A stretch of DNA of 64,000 nt from Corallococcus caeni. Lineage in GTDB: Bacteria; Myxococcota; Myxococcia; Myxococcales; Myxococcaceae. Shown in pieces: positions 18,519 to 27,975 of this stretch (positions are counted from its first letter, which is position 1; each line of letters opens with the position of its first letter). The stretch lies in contig NZ_BTTW01000001.1 of the NCBI RefSeq assembly GCF_036245865.1, positions 620,001 through 684,000 on the forward strand, given 5' to 3'. A program made the translations under genes and the position numbers. Below the pieces are notes generated by a model, which saw only the letters and a list, made by a program, of their open reading frames with translations, did no database searches and was not told where the DNA came from.

Positions 18519-18602
18519 GGCCGGAAGAGTAATCGCGCCCCCTGGGACGGACAACGCACAACGCACGCCGCAAGGCGGGCGGGCAGGCGCGAAATCAGGC
18601 AC

Positions 18603-19429
18603 TTACGGCAGCAGGTGCCTCACGAACTGCACATAGACGAACACCAGCGGCGCGTTGAAGATGAGCGCGTCGATGCGATCGAGCACGCCGCCGTGTCCGG
18701 GAATGAGCTTTCCGGAGTCCTTCACGCCGTAGGCGCGCTTGAGCATGGACTCGCAGAGGTCGCCCACGGGGCCCAGCAGGCCACCCAGGATGCCCAGCAC
18801 CACACAGTCCCACACGGTGAAGATGGGGAAGAAGCCGAGCTTGGCGACGAACATGCCCAGCACGGAGCCGACCATGCCGCCGAAGAAGCCCTCCCACGTC
18901 TTGTTCGGGCTCACCGCCGGGTAGAGCTTGTGCTTCCCGAGGAAGCGCCCCGCGAAGTACGCCAGCGTGTCGTTGGCCCAGGTGATGGTCAGCGCGCAGA
19001 TGACCCACGCGTGGCCTTCGCCGGGGAGCAGGCGCAGCGCGGACAGCGCGGTGAGGCCCACGGAGCCGTAGAGGAAGCCCGTGACGAGGTGCGCGGCCCG
19101 GGTGGGGGCCTCCGCGAGCGCGCCCCGGAACAGGTTGTAGATCCACGCGAAGAAGAAGAAGACGGACGTGAGCCAGAAGGCCGTCTCGCCGGTGCGCGCG
19201 GCGTCCCGCAGCGGGAGCAGCGGCATCACGAAGGCGAAGGCCATGCCCACCCACGCGGCGGCGCCCAGGCGCTTCTGCGTGATGAGGTAGTACTCGCCGG
19301 CGCACACGGCCGCGGCGGCACCCAGGAGGATGGCGCTGTAGTACCCGCCCAGGAACAGCAGCAGGAGCACCAGCGGCAGCAGGGTGATGCCTGTGACAAC
19401 GCGGATGAGGAGGTTCTTGTTCTTCTCGT

Positions 19430-19433
<4 letters not shown>
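18603..19433 (-). CDS. cdsA: Phosphatidate cytidylyltransferase
   Basis: CdsA makes CDP-diacylglycerol from phosphatidate and CTP, the branch point for phospholipid synthesis in the inner membrane. The 276-residue product has about eight hydrophobic helices and the full C-terminal family signature: S-x-LKR, then KDSGKLIPGHGG, then DRID. The gene starts with GTG at 19433, and this codon overlaps the uppS stop as GTGA, so translation is coupled. uppS-cdsA-rseP is a widely conserved order. Identification is secure. Confidence 0.95.
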
Positions 19434-20227
<794 letters not shown>

Positions 20228-20237
20228 GAAGCCGCGC

Positions 20238-20243
20238 ACCCTA
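20238..20243 (-). promoter_or_regulatory. -10-like hexamer at the uppS start
   Basis: TAGGGT on the minus strand, 10 bases before the ATG at 20227. The -35 region is not recognisable. Confidence 0.4.
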
Positions 20244-20365
20244 GCGGCGGCGCCGCGTCGCGTCCACGGGCGCGTGGTCGCCCGGTCCCTCTCCCCAGCC
20301 CAGTGGTCGTCCAGAGGGGGTGAACGGTTCATGAGGGGACAGGAGCCCGGTGAAAGTGGGCTTCC

Positions 20366-20470
20366 ATGAAAACTGCTCATGCCCTGCCCTCCTTCCGGCT
20401 GCTCGGTGGGCTGCTCGGGTTCTGTGCGTTGGGGGTGGGCCCGGCCTTCGGACAGGCGTCGGGAAGGAGC
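20366..20470 (+). pseudogene. Remnant of a secreted-protein gene (signal peptide only)
   Basis: About 35 codons beginning at an ATG encode a convincing signal peptide (hydrophobic core followed by AFGQA). Straight after it the frame enters the antisense of the broken kinase gene at 20485-20885 and loses any protein-like character. The frame itself stays open to 20593. The simplest reading is that a rearrangement joined the start of an exported protein gene to the end of a kinase gene. A short functional secreted peptide cannot be excluded. Confidence 0.35.
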
Positions 20471-20484
20471 CGCCGTCCGCTCAC

Positions 20485-20885
20485 TCAGCTCACCGCGGCC
20501 GCCCACCGGGCCAGCGCGGCCGGGCCCACCGGCTCGTCCAGGGAGCGCAGGAAGCGCGCCAGGTCCGCCTGGAACTCGAGGCGGGTCCGGTAGCGCACCG
20601 TCCGGTCCTTCGCGAGCGCCCGGTCCAGGATGTGCCGAAGCGCCTCGGGCAGGTCCGGCCGGCGCTCCACCGCGGGCACGAAGGGCTCGGAGAGGATGGC
20701 GATGAAGATGGCCACCATGCCCGTCGCGTCGAAGGGATACCGGCCGGTGAGCAGCTCGTAGAGCATCATCCCCAGCGCGTACACGTCGTCGCCGACACTC
20801 CTGGCCCGTCCATGCTCACGAGGAACGTCTCCAGCACCTCCCCTGAAGCCAACTGCCGGAGGATCCGATACTTCCCGATTTGCAT
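20485..20885 (-). pseudogene. Broken Ser/Thr protein kinase gene (internal deletion plus frameshift)
   Basis: Two pieces of one kinase lie in different frames. From the ATG at 20885, MQIGKYRILRQLASG and about 14 further codons match the start of a myxobacterial Hanks-type kinase, although the glycine-rich loop is already degenerate. Near 20800 the frame shifts and the sequence jumps to the C-lobe: DDVYALGMMLYELLTGRYPFD, the PEALRHILDRAL segment and a final helix ending at 20485. The ATP-binding lysine, the HRD and DFG motifs and the activation loop are all missing, so no active kinase can be made. It sits between uppS and the intact kinase at 21013, in an area with no other complete gene. Confidence 0.8.
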
Positions 20886-20972
20886 GGTCCGTGAGACTTC
20901 CCATGTCTCACTGGAAAAGTGAAACGGCCCAGGGGACGGGCGTCCGCTGCGTCTCAAGACATGTCTGCGTGT

Positions 20973-21002
20973 TTGACCGTGACGTGACGTGCTCCGTAGG
21001 AT
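20973..21002 (+). promoter_or_regulatory. Predicted sigma-70 promoter of the intact kinase gene
   Basis: TTGACC (20973-20978), 18-base spacer, TAGGAT (20997-21002). The expected start site, about 21009, lies only about 4 bases before the ATG at 21013, so the mRNA would be essentially leaderless. Confidence 0.6.
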
Positions 21003-21012
21003 CCGCCCTCCC

Positions 21013-22122
21013 ATGCCTCCCAAGGCCATTGGTCCCTACCGCGTGCTGGAGACGCTCGGCAGTGGCGGGGCCGGGACCGTCTATCGGGCCCTGGACCGCC
21101 GCAGCAACGACGAGGTCGCGCTGAAGCTCCTGTCGACGGGCGGCCCGTCGCTGGACGACCGCGCGGCCCGGAGACTCGCGCGCGAATTCGAGACCCTGGC
21201 GGACCTGGCCCACCCCAACGTGGTGAAGGTCTTCGAGGCCGGCGTCCACGCGGGCCAGCCGTACCTGGCCATGGAGCTCATCGAGGGGCTCACGCTGCGC
21301 CACTACCTGGACGTGAGCTTCAACGACCTGCACACGCCCACGCCCTCCTCGCGCGGCCCGCTCGCCATCCGCCGCACCGCGGACGACGACTTCGGCAGCG
21401 TCGACAGCCCGGACGAGGACGAGGACGACGCCGTGGACGACGGCACCTTCGACCTGAACGCGTTCGCGGAGGAGGCGCCCAGCGAGGACCTGGCCAGCTT
21501 CCACGGCGCCGAGGACGACTCGGACCCGGACGGGATGCGGGGGGTGGACCCGCGCCGCGCGGCCCCTCGTGCGCAGCCGCCCTCGCGCGTGAGCACGCCG
21601 AAGGTGGCGGACCTCAACCGGCCGGAGCGCATGGGCAAGCTGAAGGACGCCATGCTCCAGGTGTGCGAGGCGCTGGCGTACATCCATGGCCACGGGCTGG
21701 TGCACCGCGACCTGAAGCCGTCCAACATCATGGTGGACGACGACCGGCAGGTGCGGCTGATGGACTTCGGCCTGGCCAAGTTCCTCGCGGACGACGCGGG
21801 CATCACCGCGGACGGCAAGCTCGTGGGCACCTACCGGTACATGGCCCCGGAGCAGATTCTCGGGGAGCCGCTGGATGGGCGCTCGGACCTGTACAGCCTG
21901 GGCGTCATCCTGTACGAGCTGATGAGCGGGCGTCCGCCGTTCGACGCGAAAACGCCGCACGAGCTGTGGCGTCAGGTGCTGGAGACGGAACCCCCGCCGC
22001 TGCTCGCGCTCAACCTGCATGGCGACCCGCAGCTGGCGCGGGTGGCCCATCGCCTCATCCGCAAGGAGCCGGACGACCGGTTCCAGACGGCCGAGGAAGT
22101 GTACGAGGCCCTCTCCGAGTGA
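21013..22122 (+). CDS. Ser/Thr protein kinase with an acidic insert between the lobes
   Basis: A 369-residue cytoplasmic Hanks-type kinase with every catalytic motif: glycine loop GSGGAG (16-21), VALK (Lys38), HRDLKPSN (from 231), DFG (251-253) and GTYRYMAPE in the activation segment. Between the hinge (LTLRHYLD, about residue 100) and helix E (about 205) lies an insert of roughly 105 residues that most bacterial kinases lack, with a very acidic core (about 123-173). There is no transmembrane helix or sensor domain, so the insert may be the regulatory part. The frame opens at 20989, but the ATG at 21013 fits the kinase start. The gene is coupled to the pseudouridine synthase by a GTGA overlap. 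Confidence 0.93.
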   Translation: MPPKAIGPYRVLETLGSGGAGTVYRALDRRSNDEVALKLLSTGGPSLDDRAARRLAREFETLADLAHPNVVKVFEAGVHAGQPYLAMELIEGLTLRHYLDVSFNDLHTPTPSSRGPLAIRRTADDDFGSVDSPDEDEDDAVDDGTFDLNAFAEEAPSEDLASFHGAEDDSDPDGMRGVDPRRAAPRAQPPSRVSTPKVADLNRPERMGKLKDAMLQVCEALAYIHGHGLVHRDLKPSNIMVDDDRQVRLMDFGLAKFLADDAGITADGKLVGTYRYMAPEQILGEPLDGRSDLYSLGVILYELMSGRPPFDAKTPHELWRQVLETEPPPLLALNLHGDPQLARVAHRLIRKEPDDRFQTAEEVYEALSE

Positions 22123-23060
22123 CCACGACGACGACGCACACCCTCACCGTGGACGCCGCCAAGGCGGGCCAGCGGGTGGACCTGTTCGTGGGCGAGGCCC
22201 TGGGCCTGTCCCGCGCCCGCCTCAAGCGCCTCTTCGAGGAGGGCCAGGTGCGCGTGGACGGCCGCCCCGCGAAGAAGGGGCTCACCATCACCGAAGGCCA
22301 GAAGGTCGCCGTGACGGTGGAGGAGTCCGTGCGCGAGGCCGTGCCCGACACGGACTTCCCGCTGGTCGTCCTGCACGAGGACGCCGCCCTGCTCTTCGTG
22401 GACAAGCCCGCCGGCCGGCCCTCGCACCCGCTGCAGCCGGGGGAGACGGGCACCGTGGCCAACGCCCTGGTGGCGCGCTACCCGGAGGTCGCGCAGGCGT
22501 CCCAGGACCCGCGCGAGGGCGGCCTGTGCCACCGGCTGGACGTGGAGACGTCCGGGGTGCTCGCCGTCGCCCGCACGCGCGAGGCGTGGACCGCGGTGCG
22601 TGAGGCCTTCAGCAACCGCACGGTGGACAAGCGCTACCTCGCCCTGGTGACGGGCCCGCTGGCGGACGAGGGCGAGGTGGAGGTGCCGCTGCGCCACCAC
22701 CCGCGCCACCCGGACCGCGTGGAGCCCGCCCCCTACGGCGCCGAGGACGCGCGCGAGGCGCTGTCCCACTTCCAGGTGCTGGCCCGCTCCGGGGACTACA
22801 GCCTCGTGGAGGTGCGCATCCTCACCGGCGTGCTGCACCAGGTGCGCGCGCACCTGGCGGGCGTGGGCGCGCCGCTCGTGGGGGACGCGCTCTACGGCGG
22901 CCGCGAGGCGCCGGAATTGGGGCGGTTCTTCCTGCACGCCCGCTCGCTCACCGTGCCGCACCCGGTGACGAAGGAGCCCGTGAAGGTGGAGAGCCCGCTG
23001 CCGCCGGACCTGGTGGCGGAGCTTTCGCGGCACGGGCTGTCGTGGCCGGTGGCCGGCTAG
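22119..23060 (+). CDS. RluA-family pseudouridine synthase
   Basis: Converts specific uridines of rRNA (or tRNA) to pseudouridine. The 313-residue product has an N-terminal S4 RNA-binding domain (about 14-70, [19 protein letters not shown]) and the RluA/RluD catalytic core with HRLDVETSG, where Asp141 is the nucleophile; LLFVDKPAG and HQVRAHLA are also present. The S4 domain favours an RluD- or RluC-like 23S rRNA target, but this cannot be settled by eye. The GTG start at 22119 overlaps the kinase stop as GTGA. The stop codon overlaps that of yjbQ on the other strand in a shared CTAG. Confidence 0.93.
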   Translation: MTTTTTHTLTVDAAKAGQRVDLFVGEALGLSRARLKRLFEEGQVRVDGRPAKKGLTITEGQKVAVTVEESVREAVPDTDFPLVVLHEDAALLFVDKPAGRPSHPLQPGETGTVANALVARYPEVAQASQDPREGGLCHRLDVETSGVLAVARTREAWTAVREAFSNRTVDKRYLALVTGPLADEGEVEVPLRHHPRHPDRVEPAPYGAEDAREALSHFQVLARSGDYSLVEVRILTGVLHQVRAHLAGVGAPLVGDALYGGREAPELGRFFLHARSLTVPHPVTKEPVKVESPLPPDLVAELSRHGLSWPVAG

Positions 23061-23470
23061 TCCCCCATCACCTTGACGATGACGCGCTTGCGGCGCTGGC
23101 CGTCGAACTCCGCGTAGAAGCACTGCTGCCAGGGGCCCAGGTCCAGCTTGCCGGCGGTGACGGGGATCAGCACCTGATGGTGGACGAGCATGGACTTCAG
23201 GTGCGCGTCGCCGTTGTCCTCGCCGGTGCGGTGGTGGCGGTAGTCGGGGCCGGAGGGCGCCAGGTGCTGGAGCCAGTCCCAGATGTCCTCGTGGAGGCCG
23301 GGCTCGTCGTCGTTGACGAAGACGCCCGCGGTGATGTGCATGGCGGACACCAGCACCATGCCCTCCTGGATGCCGCTCTTCTTCACCAGGGCGGCCACGG
23401 TGTCCGTGAGGCGCACCAGCTCCCGGCGGGCTTTCGTCTCGAACCAGAGGTATTCGGTGAGGGTCTTCAT
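23057..23470 (-). CDS. YjbQ / UPF0047 family protein
   Basis: A 137-residue single-domain protein of the YjbQ (UPF0047) family. The conserved core is visible: [20 protein letters not shown], then HEDIWDWLQ, and the [13 protein letters not shown] block before a C-terminal strand. Relatives can show a weak thiamine-phosphate synthase activity when overproduced, and some databases call them secondary thiamine-phosphate synthase enzymes; the true role is not settled. It diverges from dinB with 41 bases between start codons. Start at the ATG 23470. Confidence 0.9.
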   Translation of the reverse strand: MKTLTEYLWFETKARRELVRLTDTVAALVKKSGIQEGMVLVSAMHITAGVFVNDDEPGLHEDIWDWLQHLAPSGPDYRHHRTGEDNGDAHLKSMLVHHQVLIPVTAGKLDLGPWQQCFYAEFDGQRRKRVIVKVMGD

Positions 23471-23495
23471 GGGTCGCACTGTCAGAGGGGGCCAC

Positions 23496-23501
23496 TAGAG
23501 T
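23496..23501 (+). promoter_or_regulatory. -10-like hexamer at the dinB start
   Basis: TAGAGT, 10 bases before the ATG at 23512. No obvious LexA-type operator was seen in the 41-base gap to yjbQ. Confidence 0.4.
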
Positions 23502-23511
23502 GACTCACGCC

Positions 23512-24717
23512 ATGCGAGCCATCCTCCACGTGGACATGGACGCCTTCTATGCGTCCGTCGAGCAGCGCGACAACCCGTCCCTCCGGGGCAAGCCGGTCAT
23601 CGTTGGCGGGCATGCACAGCGCGGCGTGGTGGTGGCCGCGTCCTACGAGGTGCGCCCCTTCGGCGTGAAGAGCGCGATGCCCATGGCCAGGGCGGTGAAG
23701 CAGGCGCCGCACGCCATCGTGGTGAAGCCGCGCTTCTCCGCGTACGCGGAGGCCAGTGAGCAGGTGTTCGCCATCTTCGAGCGGTACACGCCGCTGATTG
23801 AACCCCTGTCGCTGGACGAGGCCTTCCTGGACGTCACGGCGTCGGTGGGGCTGTTCGGCGCGGCGGCGGACATCGCGAAGCGGATCCGCAAGGAGATCGC
23901 CCACGAGCTGAACCTGCCGGCGTCCGCGGGCATCGCCACGGCGAAGTTCGTGGCGAAGATCGCCTCCGACCTGGCGAAGCCCAACGGCCAGCGCGAGGTG
24001 CGGCCGGAGGAGACGGTAGCCTTCCTGGCGGGGCTGCCGGTGTCGCGGCTGTGGGGCGTGGGGCCCAAGACGGAAGAGGCGATGAAGCGCGCGGGGCTCT
24101 CCACGATTGGTGATGTGGCGACGCGGGACGTGGCGTGGCTGGAGGAGCGCTTTGGCGCGGCGAGCGCGAAGCACCTGTGGGAGCTGTCGCACGGCATCGA
24201 CGCGCGCGACGTGGTGCCGGACCGGGCGGCCAAGAGCGTGGGCGCGGAGGACACGTTCGAGGAGGACCTGACGGGCGTGGAGGTGCTCAAGCCGCACGTG
24301 CACGCGCAGGCCCTGCGGGTGGCCCGGCGGCTGCGGCGCGCGGCGCTGAAGGGGCGCGTCGTGCAGCTCAAGCTGAAGTTCGCGGACTTCACGCTCATCA
24401 CCCGGCGCACCACGCTGCGTGAGGCGACGGACGACGGACAGGTCATCTACCGCGCGGCGCTGGAGCTCTTGGAGCGCGCCCACGAGGGCAAGGCCCTGCG
24501 GCTCACGGGCGTGAGCGTGCAACTGGACGACGACGAGGCGCAGCTGGGCCTGTTCCCGGCGGCGGCACCGAAGTCGTCGAAGCTGAACGAGGCGATGGAC
24601 CGCATCGCGGCCCGCTTCGGGAGCAAGGCCATCACCATGGCGGACATCGCGGGGGCGGAGGCGTCGGACGACGACCAGCACCGCTCCGAGAAGCCGGTGG
24701 ACAAGCCGAAGCGGTAG
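23512..24717 (+). CDS. dinB: DNA polymerase IV (Y-family)
   Basis: A translesion polymerase that copies past damaged bases with low fidelity. The 401-residue product has the catalytic carboxylates in MRAILHVDMDAFYASVE (Asp8) and SLDEAFLDV (Asp102, Glu103), the steric-gate region FYASVE, the helix-hairpin-helix VSRLWGVGPKTEEAM and a C-terminal little-finger domain. QLGLF near residue 345 matches the beta-clamp binding motif. The frame is open to a GTG at 23500, but the ATG at 23512 gives the standard N-terminus. The charged tail after the clamp motif (about 55 residues) is longer than usual. Confidence 0.95.
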   Translation: MRAILHVDMDAFYASVEQRDNPSLRGKPVIVGGHAQRGVVVAASYEVRPFGVKSAMPMARAVKQAPHAIVVKPRFSAYAEASEQVFAIFERYTPLIEPLSLDEAFLDVTASVGLFGAAADIAKRIRKEIAHELNLPASAGIATAKFVAKIASDLAKPNGQREVRPEETVAFLAGLPVSRLWGVGPKTEEAMKRAGLSTIGDVATRDVAWLEERFGAASAKHLWELSHGIDARDVVPDRAAKSVGAEDTFEEDLTGVEVLKPHVHAQALRVARRLRRAALKGRVVQLKLKFADFTLITRRTTLREATDDGQVIYRAALELLERAHEGKALRLTGVSVQLDDDEAQLGLFPAAAPKSSKLNEAMDRIAARFGSKAITMADIAGAEASDDDQHRSEKPVDKPKR

Positions 24718-24743
24718 CGCGTCACCGGGCTCCCGGACACGAC

Positions 24744-24775
24744 AAGGGCCGGAGCACCTGAGCGCTCCAGCCCTT
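24744..24775. terminator. Hairpin between convergent dinB and pcnB
   Basis: A 12-base stem (24744-24755 with 24764-24775, one mismatch) and an 8-base loop, flanked by A residues on the left and T residues on the right. It lies 27 bases after the dinB stop and 26 bases after the pcnB stop, so it probably terminates both. Confidence 0.7.
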
Positions 24776-24800
24776 TCGCTTCAGCAGTCCCGCAGGGGCA

Positions 24801-26663
24801 CTACCCCTCGCCGGCGTCGGAACCGGAGGAGGCGCCCGAACCGCCGCCCTCTCCGCTCCCGTTGCCACGACGGCGACGGCGGCGACGGCGCTTGCGGCGG
24901 GGGCCTTCCGCGTCCCCTCCACCATTCGCACCGGCGCGCGGCGGCGGCACCTCTCCGGCCTGCCAGGCCTCCAGCGCCTCGCGGCCCTCGCCCGTGGCCT
25001 CCACCGTCATCGTGAAGACGGCCAGCGCCTCGTTGAAGAGCGGGTGGCGGCGGAAGGCGCCCGTCTTGCGGCGGCGCTCCCCGGACAGCGTGCGCTGCAT
25101 CAGCAGCAGCATGCGGCAGCGCTCGGCGATGCGGCGCGGCAGCCGGGCGGACTCCACGAAGCCGGCCAGCAGGTCCTCGATGACGCGCGACACCGACGCG
25201 CGGCCCTCGTCCTGCGAGTCGTCCGGCGGCGGCTGCGCGCGGCTGATGGGCACCAGCAACGTCGCCAGCAGGATGGCGTCGTCCAGCACCTCACCCGCGG
25301 ACACGCGCTTATCCAGCGCCTGCGCGAAGGCGTAGAAGGTCTTCTCCCCTTCCTTGCCGTGCTCACGCAGGTACGCGTCCACGGGCGGGAGGAGAATCTT
25401 CAGCGCGTCCAGCGCCGCCAGCAGCTTCAGCGCCGGGGCGGACACGCCGCCGCGGATGAGCCGGAACGTCTCCTCCAGCAGGCGCGCGGGGGCGCAGCGC
25501 GGCAGGTCCTCCACCGCGCCCTCCATCGCCGCGTACGTGCGCGACTCGATGTCCAGGTCCAGCTTCGCCGCGAAGCGCACCGCGCGCAGGATGCGCACCG
25601 GGTCCTCGCGCATGCGGATTTCCGGGTCGCCAATCGTCCGGATGAAGCGCTCATCCAGGTCGCGCCGGCCGCGCACGTAGTCGATGACCCGGCCTTCGGC
25701 CGCGTCGTAGAACAGGCCGTTGATGGTGAAGTCGCGGCGGCGCGCGTCCTGCTGCGCGGTGCCGAAGACGTTGTCGTGGGTGATGAGCAGGTCCTCACCG
25801 GACTGCCCGTCGTCCGAGCCCGCCGAGCCCGGCGCGCCCGCCGCCGGCTCCAGCTCCGTCGGGTTCGCGCGGAAGGTGGACACCTCCACGATCTTCCCGC
25901 CCTTGAAGTAGACGTGCGCCAGCCGGAAGCGCCTTCCGATGAGCCGGCAGTTGCGGAAGATGGCACGCACCTCGCCCGGGTGGGCGCTGGTGGCCACGTC
26001 GAAGTCCTTGGGCTTCTTGCCCAGGAGCAGGTCGCGCACGCAGCCACCCACCAGGTACGCCTGGTGCCCGTGCTGGTGCAGCCGCAGCACCACCTTGAGC
26101 GCGTCCGGATCCATCTCGTCCGGGTCGATCTCCGCCGGCTCGCCCGTGCGCGTGGTGGTGGGCGCCTGCAGCTCCGGCTCGTTCGCGGCGGGCTCCGGCT
26201 CAGGCTCCAGGATGACGGCCTCGGGCTCGTCGGCTTCGTCACCCGCCTCGGCGGCGGCCTGCGCGTCCTCCGCCTCCGCGGCCTTCAGGGCCTCGGTGGC
26301 GGCCCGGATTTCGTCGCTGACCTCGGGGCCGGCGTCCTCGCCGTCGTCATCGTCGTCGAACCCGTCGTCCTCTCCCGCGTCCGCGGAATCGGGGGGCTCG
26401 GCAGGGGCCTCGGAGGCCCGGGAAGGGGTTTCGTGCTCGCTGGGGCGCTCGGCGGAGTCCGCGGGCGCCTGGGCCTCGGGGCGCTCGGGGCGCTCCTCGT
26501 GGCCTGTCAGGTCCAGGGGGGAAGACATGGGAAGAACCTCGCGCGCGGACCCGGATGCCTCGGCCGCTGCCGCCTCGAAGGAGGCCTCTCCGCGCGCGTC
26601 GTCTCCGGGCGCGGCTGGCAGCGTTCCGCCATGGGGCGGGAAATGGGTCGGGTCTCGCGTCAT
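24801..26663 (-). CDS. pcnB: Poly(A) polymerase PcnB with long acidic N-terminal and polyarginine C-terminal tails
   Basis: A class II nucleotidyltransferase that adds 3' A tails to RNA. The catalytic block LVGGCVRDLLLGKKPKDFDVAT places Asp220 and Asp222. RRRDFTINGLFYD and the RFAAKLDLDIE region follow, and the C-terminal part fits PcnB rather than CCA enzymes. The length (620 residues) is inflated by about 180 residues of E/D/A/P-rich sequence before the core and by a basic tail with a run of ten consecutive K/R residues plus Gly/Ser-rich sequence. The start may be the ATG at 26663 (used here, preceded by GAGG) or the ATG at 26528, which also has a GAGG. The choice affects only the acidic tail. 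Confidence 0.88.
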   Translation of the reverse strand: MTRDPTHFPPHGGTLPAAPGDDARGEASFEAAAAEASGSAREVLPMSSPLDLTGHEERPERPEAQAPADSAERPSEHETPSRASEAPAEPPDSADAGEDDGFDDDDDGEDAGPEVSDEIRAATEALKAAEAEDAQAAAEAGDEADEPEAVILEPEPEPAANEPELQAPTTTRTGEPAEIDPDEMDPDALKVVLRLHQHGHQAYLVGGCVRDLLLGKKPKDFDVATSAHPGEVRAIFRNCRLIGRRFRLAHVYFKGGKIVEVSTFRANPTELEPAAGAPGSAGSDDGQSGEDLLITHDNVFGTAQQDARRRDFTINGLFYDAAEGRVIDYVRGRRDLDERFIRTIGDPEIRMREDPVRILRAVRFAAKLDLDIESRTYAAMEGAVEDLPRCAPARLLEETFRLIRGGVSAPALKLLAALDALKILLPPVDAYLREHGKEGEKTFYAFAQALDKRVSAGEVLDDAILLATLLVPISRAQPPPDDSQDEGRASVSRVIEDLLAGFVESARLPRRIAERCRMLLLMQRTLSGERRRKTGAFRRHPLFNEALAVFTMTVEATGEGREALEAWQAGEVPPPRAGANGGGDAEGPRRKRRRRRRRRGNGSGEGGGSGASSGSDAGEG

Positions 26664-26928
26664 TCGCCTCGGAAGGGCAGCCGTCTAGCACGCATCCTCC
26701 CACCCATGGGGGTCGCGCTTAAGGACATTCTTCAGGGACGTCGGAGGTTCCTCATGGCCCCCCCGCCCGCCCTCCGTGCGCCCGCTGCCCGCAGAAGGCG
26801 CTTCCACTGGACAACACCCCGCCCACCCCATCCGGGGCCAGGGCCGGGCGTTCCAATGGTTTGAGCCGCTGGACGGGCCCCCGGGCAGGCAGCCAGGCAG
26901 TCACCAGAGCCCGGGGACGGCCGGGGCT
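26664..26928. other. Intergenic region upstream of pcnB
   Basis: These 265 bases separate the pcnB start from the end of the MFS-plsX-phosphatase run; both are on the minus strand. A CCCCGGGC/GCCCGGGG stem is noted separately. A TAGACG on the minus strand about 20 bases before the pcnB ATG could be a -10, but no -35 was found. The plus-strand frame here looks non-coding. Confidence 0.3.
26879..26916 (-). terminator. Possible hairpin after the APP1-type phosphatase gene
   Basis: CCCCGGGC (26879-26886) pairs with GCCCGGGG (26909-26916) across a 22-base loop, 12 bases beyond the stop codon at 26929. There is no T-run, so it is weak support for a terminator. Confidence 0.3.
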
Positions 26929-27975
26929 TCAGGACTGCGGCTTCAGGGTGCGTCCCTTGTGGGTCCGGGGCAGCGCGTGGGAGATGAGCGACACGTAGTC
27001 CACCGCCTGCACGCGCGGTGGGGGCGGCTGCGTGCCCAGCGCGGCCAGGCGCTTGCTGAACGCGGCCAGGATGTCCGGCACGGGCCGCATGGCCTTGAGC
27101 AGCGCGTTGGGCCCCTCCATCGCCTGCGACAGCGCGATGGCCGCCTGCTGCAGCGGCAGTCCGCGCCGGAGCAGGTCCTGGAACGAGTTCGACAGCGTGA
27201 TGATGTTGTGCCCCGCCGTCTGCACCATCTCCACGGCGATCTTGAGCACCTGCGGCGCCGTGAGGTGGCCGTCCGCCAGCAGCACCAGCGCCGCCTGGAA
27301 GTAGTTGAAGATGGGCACCACGCGCGGGCCGTAGGGCGTGAAGTGCGCGGGCGGCGTCAGCCGGTCCAGGTGGATGAAGATGCGCCGCACCGGGTCCGCG
27401 ATGGGGATCTTCTTCCACGCCTCGTGCACCCGAGCGGCGTCGTCCGGGTACACCCCGCCCGCCTCCAGCACCTGGGACAGCACGCGCTCGTCCACGCGTC
27501 CCGCGATGAGGTCCGCGTAGAGCGAATAGATGAACGCGTCCGCCTCCGCGTCGTCGCCGAAGAGGACCTCCTCCGCCTCCACCGGCGCGTTGACGCGGCT
27601 CTCCAGGATGGCGGGCAGCTTGTAGCCCACCTGTCCGCGCAGGGCCCGGAAGCGCCCGCGCAAGAGGTTGCCCACGTTGTCCTTGAGGACGAACTCATCC
27701 CACTGGACGCCGTCCAGCTTGAGCTTCTCCTCCAACACCGCGCGCATCTGCTTGGGGCTGCCGGACACGATGCACAGCCGCGAGTCCCCCTGCTCCGCCA
27801 GCTCGCGGATGAGGGCGGACGCGCCCGGCACGGCGACCTTCTCATGGGCCTTCTGGAAGGCGGTGCGGAACAGGTCGCGCAACGACTCGAAGTCCGTCTG
27901 AAGGTACGTCTTGTCCAGGTCCCACCGGTAGATGCGGCGCGGCGGAGGCGGGTCGATGCGGTCCGGCAGGCTCAC
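26929..27975 (-). CDS. HAD-type phosphatase, APP1 (phosphatidate phosphatase) domain-like
   Basis: A 348-residue cytoplasmic protein. RIYRWDLDKTYLQ near the N-terminus is the HAD/APP1 DxDxT catalytic motif. CIVSGSPKQM fits motif II and FGDDAEADA fits the motif IV acidic pair. The domain (DUF2183/LNS2 group) dephosphorylates phosphatidate in yeast App1. The C-terminal half (about 200-348) is helical and unassigned. The gene starts with GTG at 27975, overlapping the plsX stop as GTGA, so it is coupled to fatty-acid and phospholipid synthesis. A role in phosphatidate turnover is therefore plausible, but it is inference from the motif and the neighbour. Confidence 0.75.
   Translation of the reverse strand: MSLPDRIDPPPPRRIYRWDLDKTYLQTDFESLRDLFRTAFQKAHEKVAVPGASALIRELAEQGDSRLCIVSGSPKQMRAVLEEKLKLDGVQWDEFVLKDNVGNLLRGRFRALRGQVGYKLPAILESRVNAPVEAEEVLFGDDAEADAFIYSLYADLIAGRVDERVLSQVLEAGGVYPDDAARVHEAWKKIPIADPVRRIFIHLDRLTPPAHFTPYGPRVVPIFNYFQAALVLLADGHLTAPQVLKIAVEMVQTAGHNIITLSNSFQDLLRRGLPLQQAAIALSQAMEGPNALLKAMRPVPDILAAFSKRLAALGTQPPPPRVQAVDYVSLISHALPRTHKGRTLKPQS

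Noticed and set aside
26706-26864. Short plus-strand frame upstream of pcnB
   Set aside because: It is Arg/Pro-rich, has no good ribosome-binding site and overlaps the pcnB promoter region.
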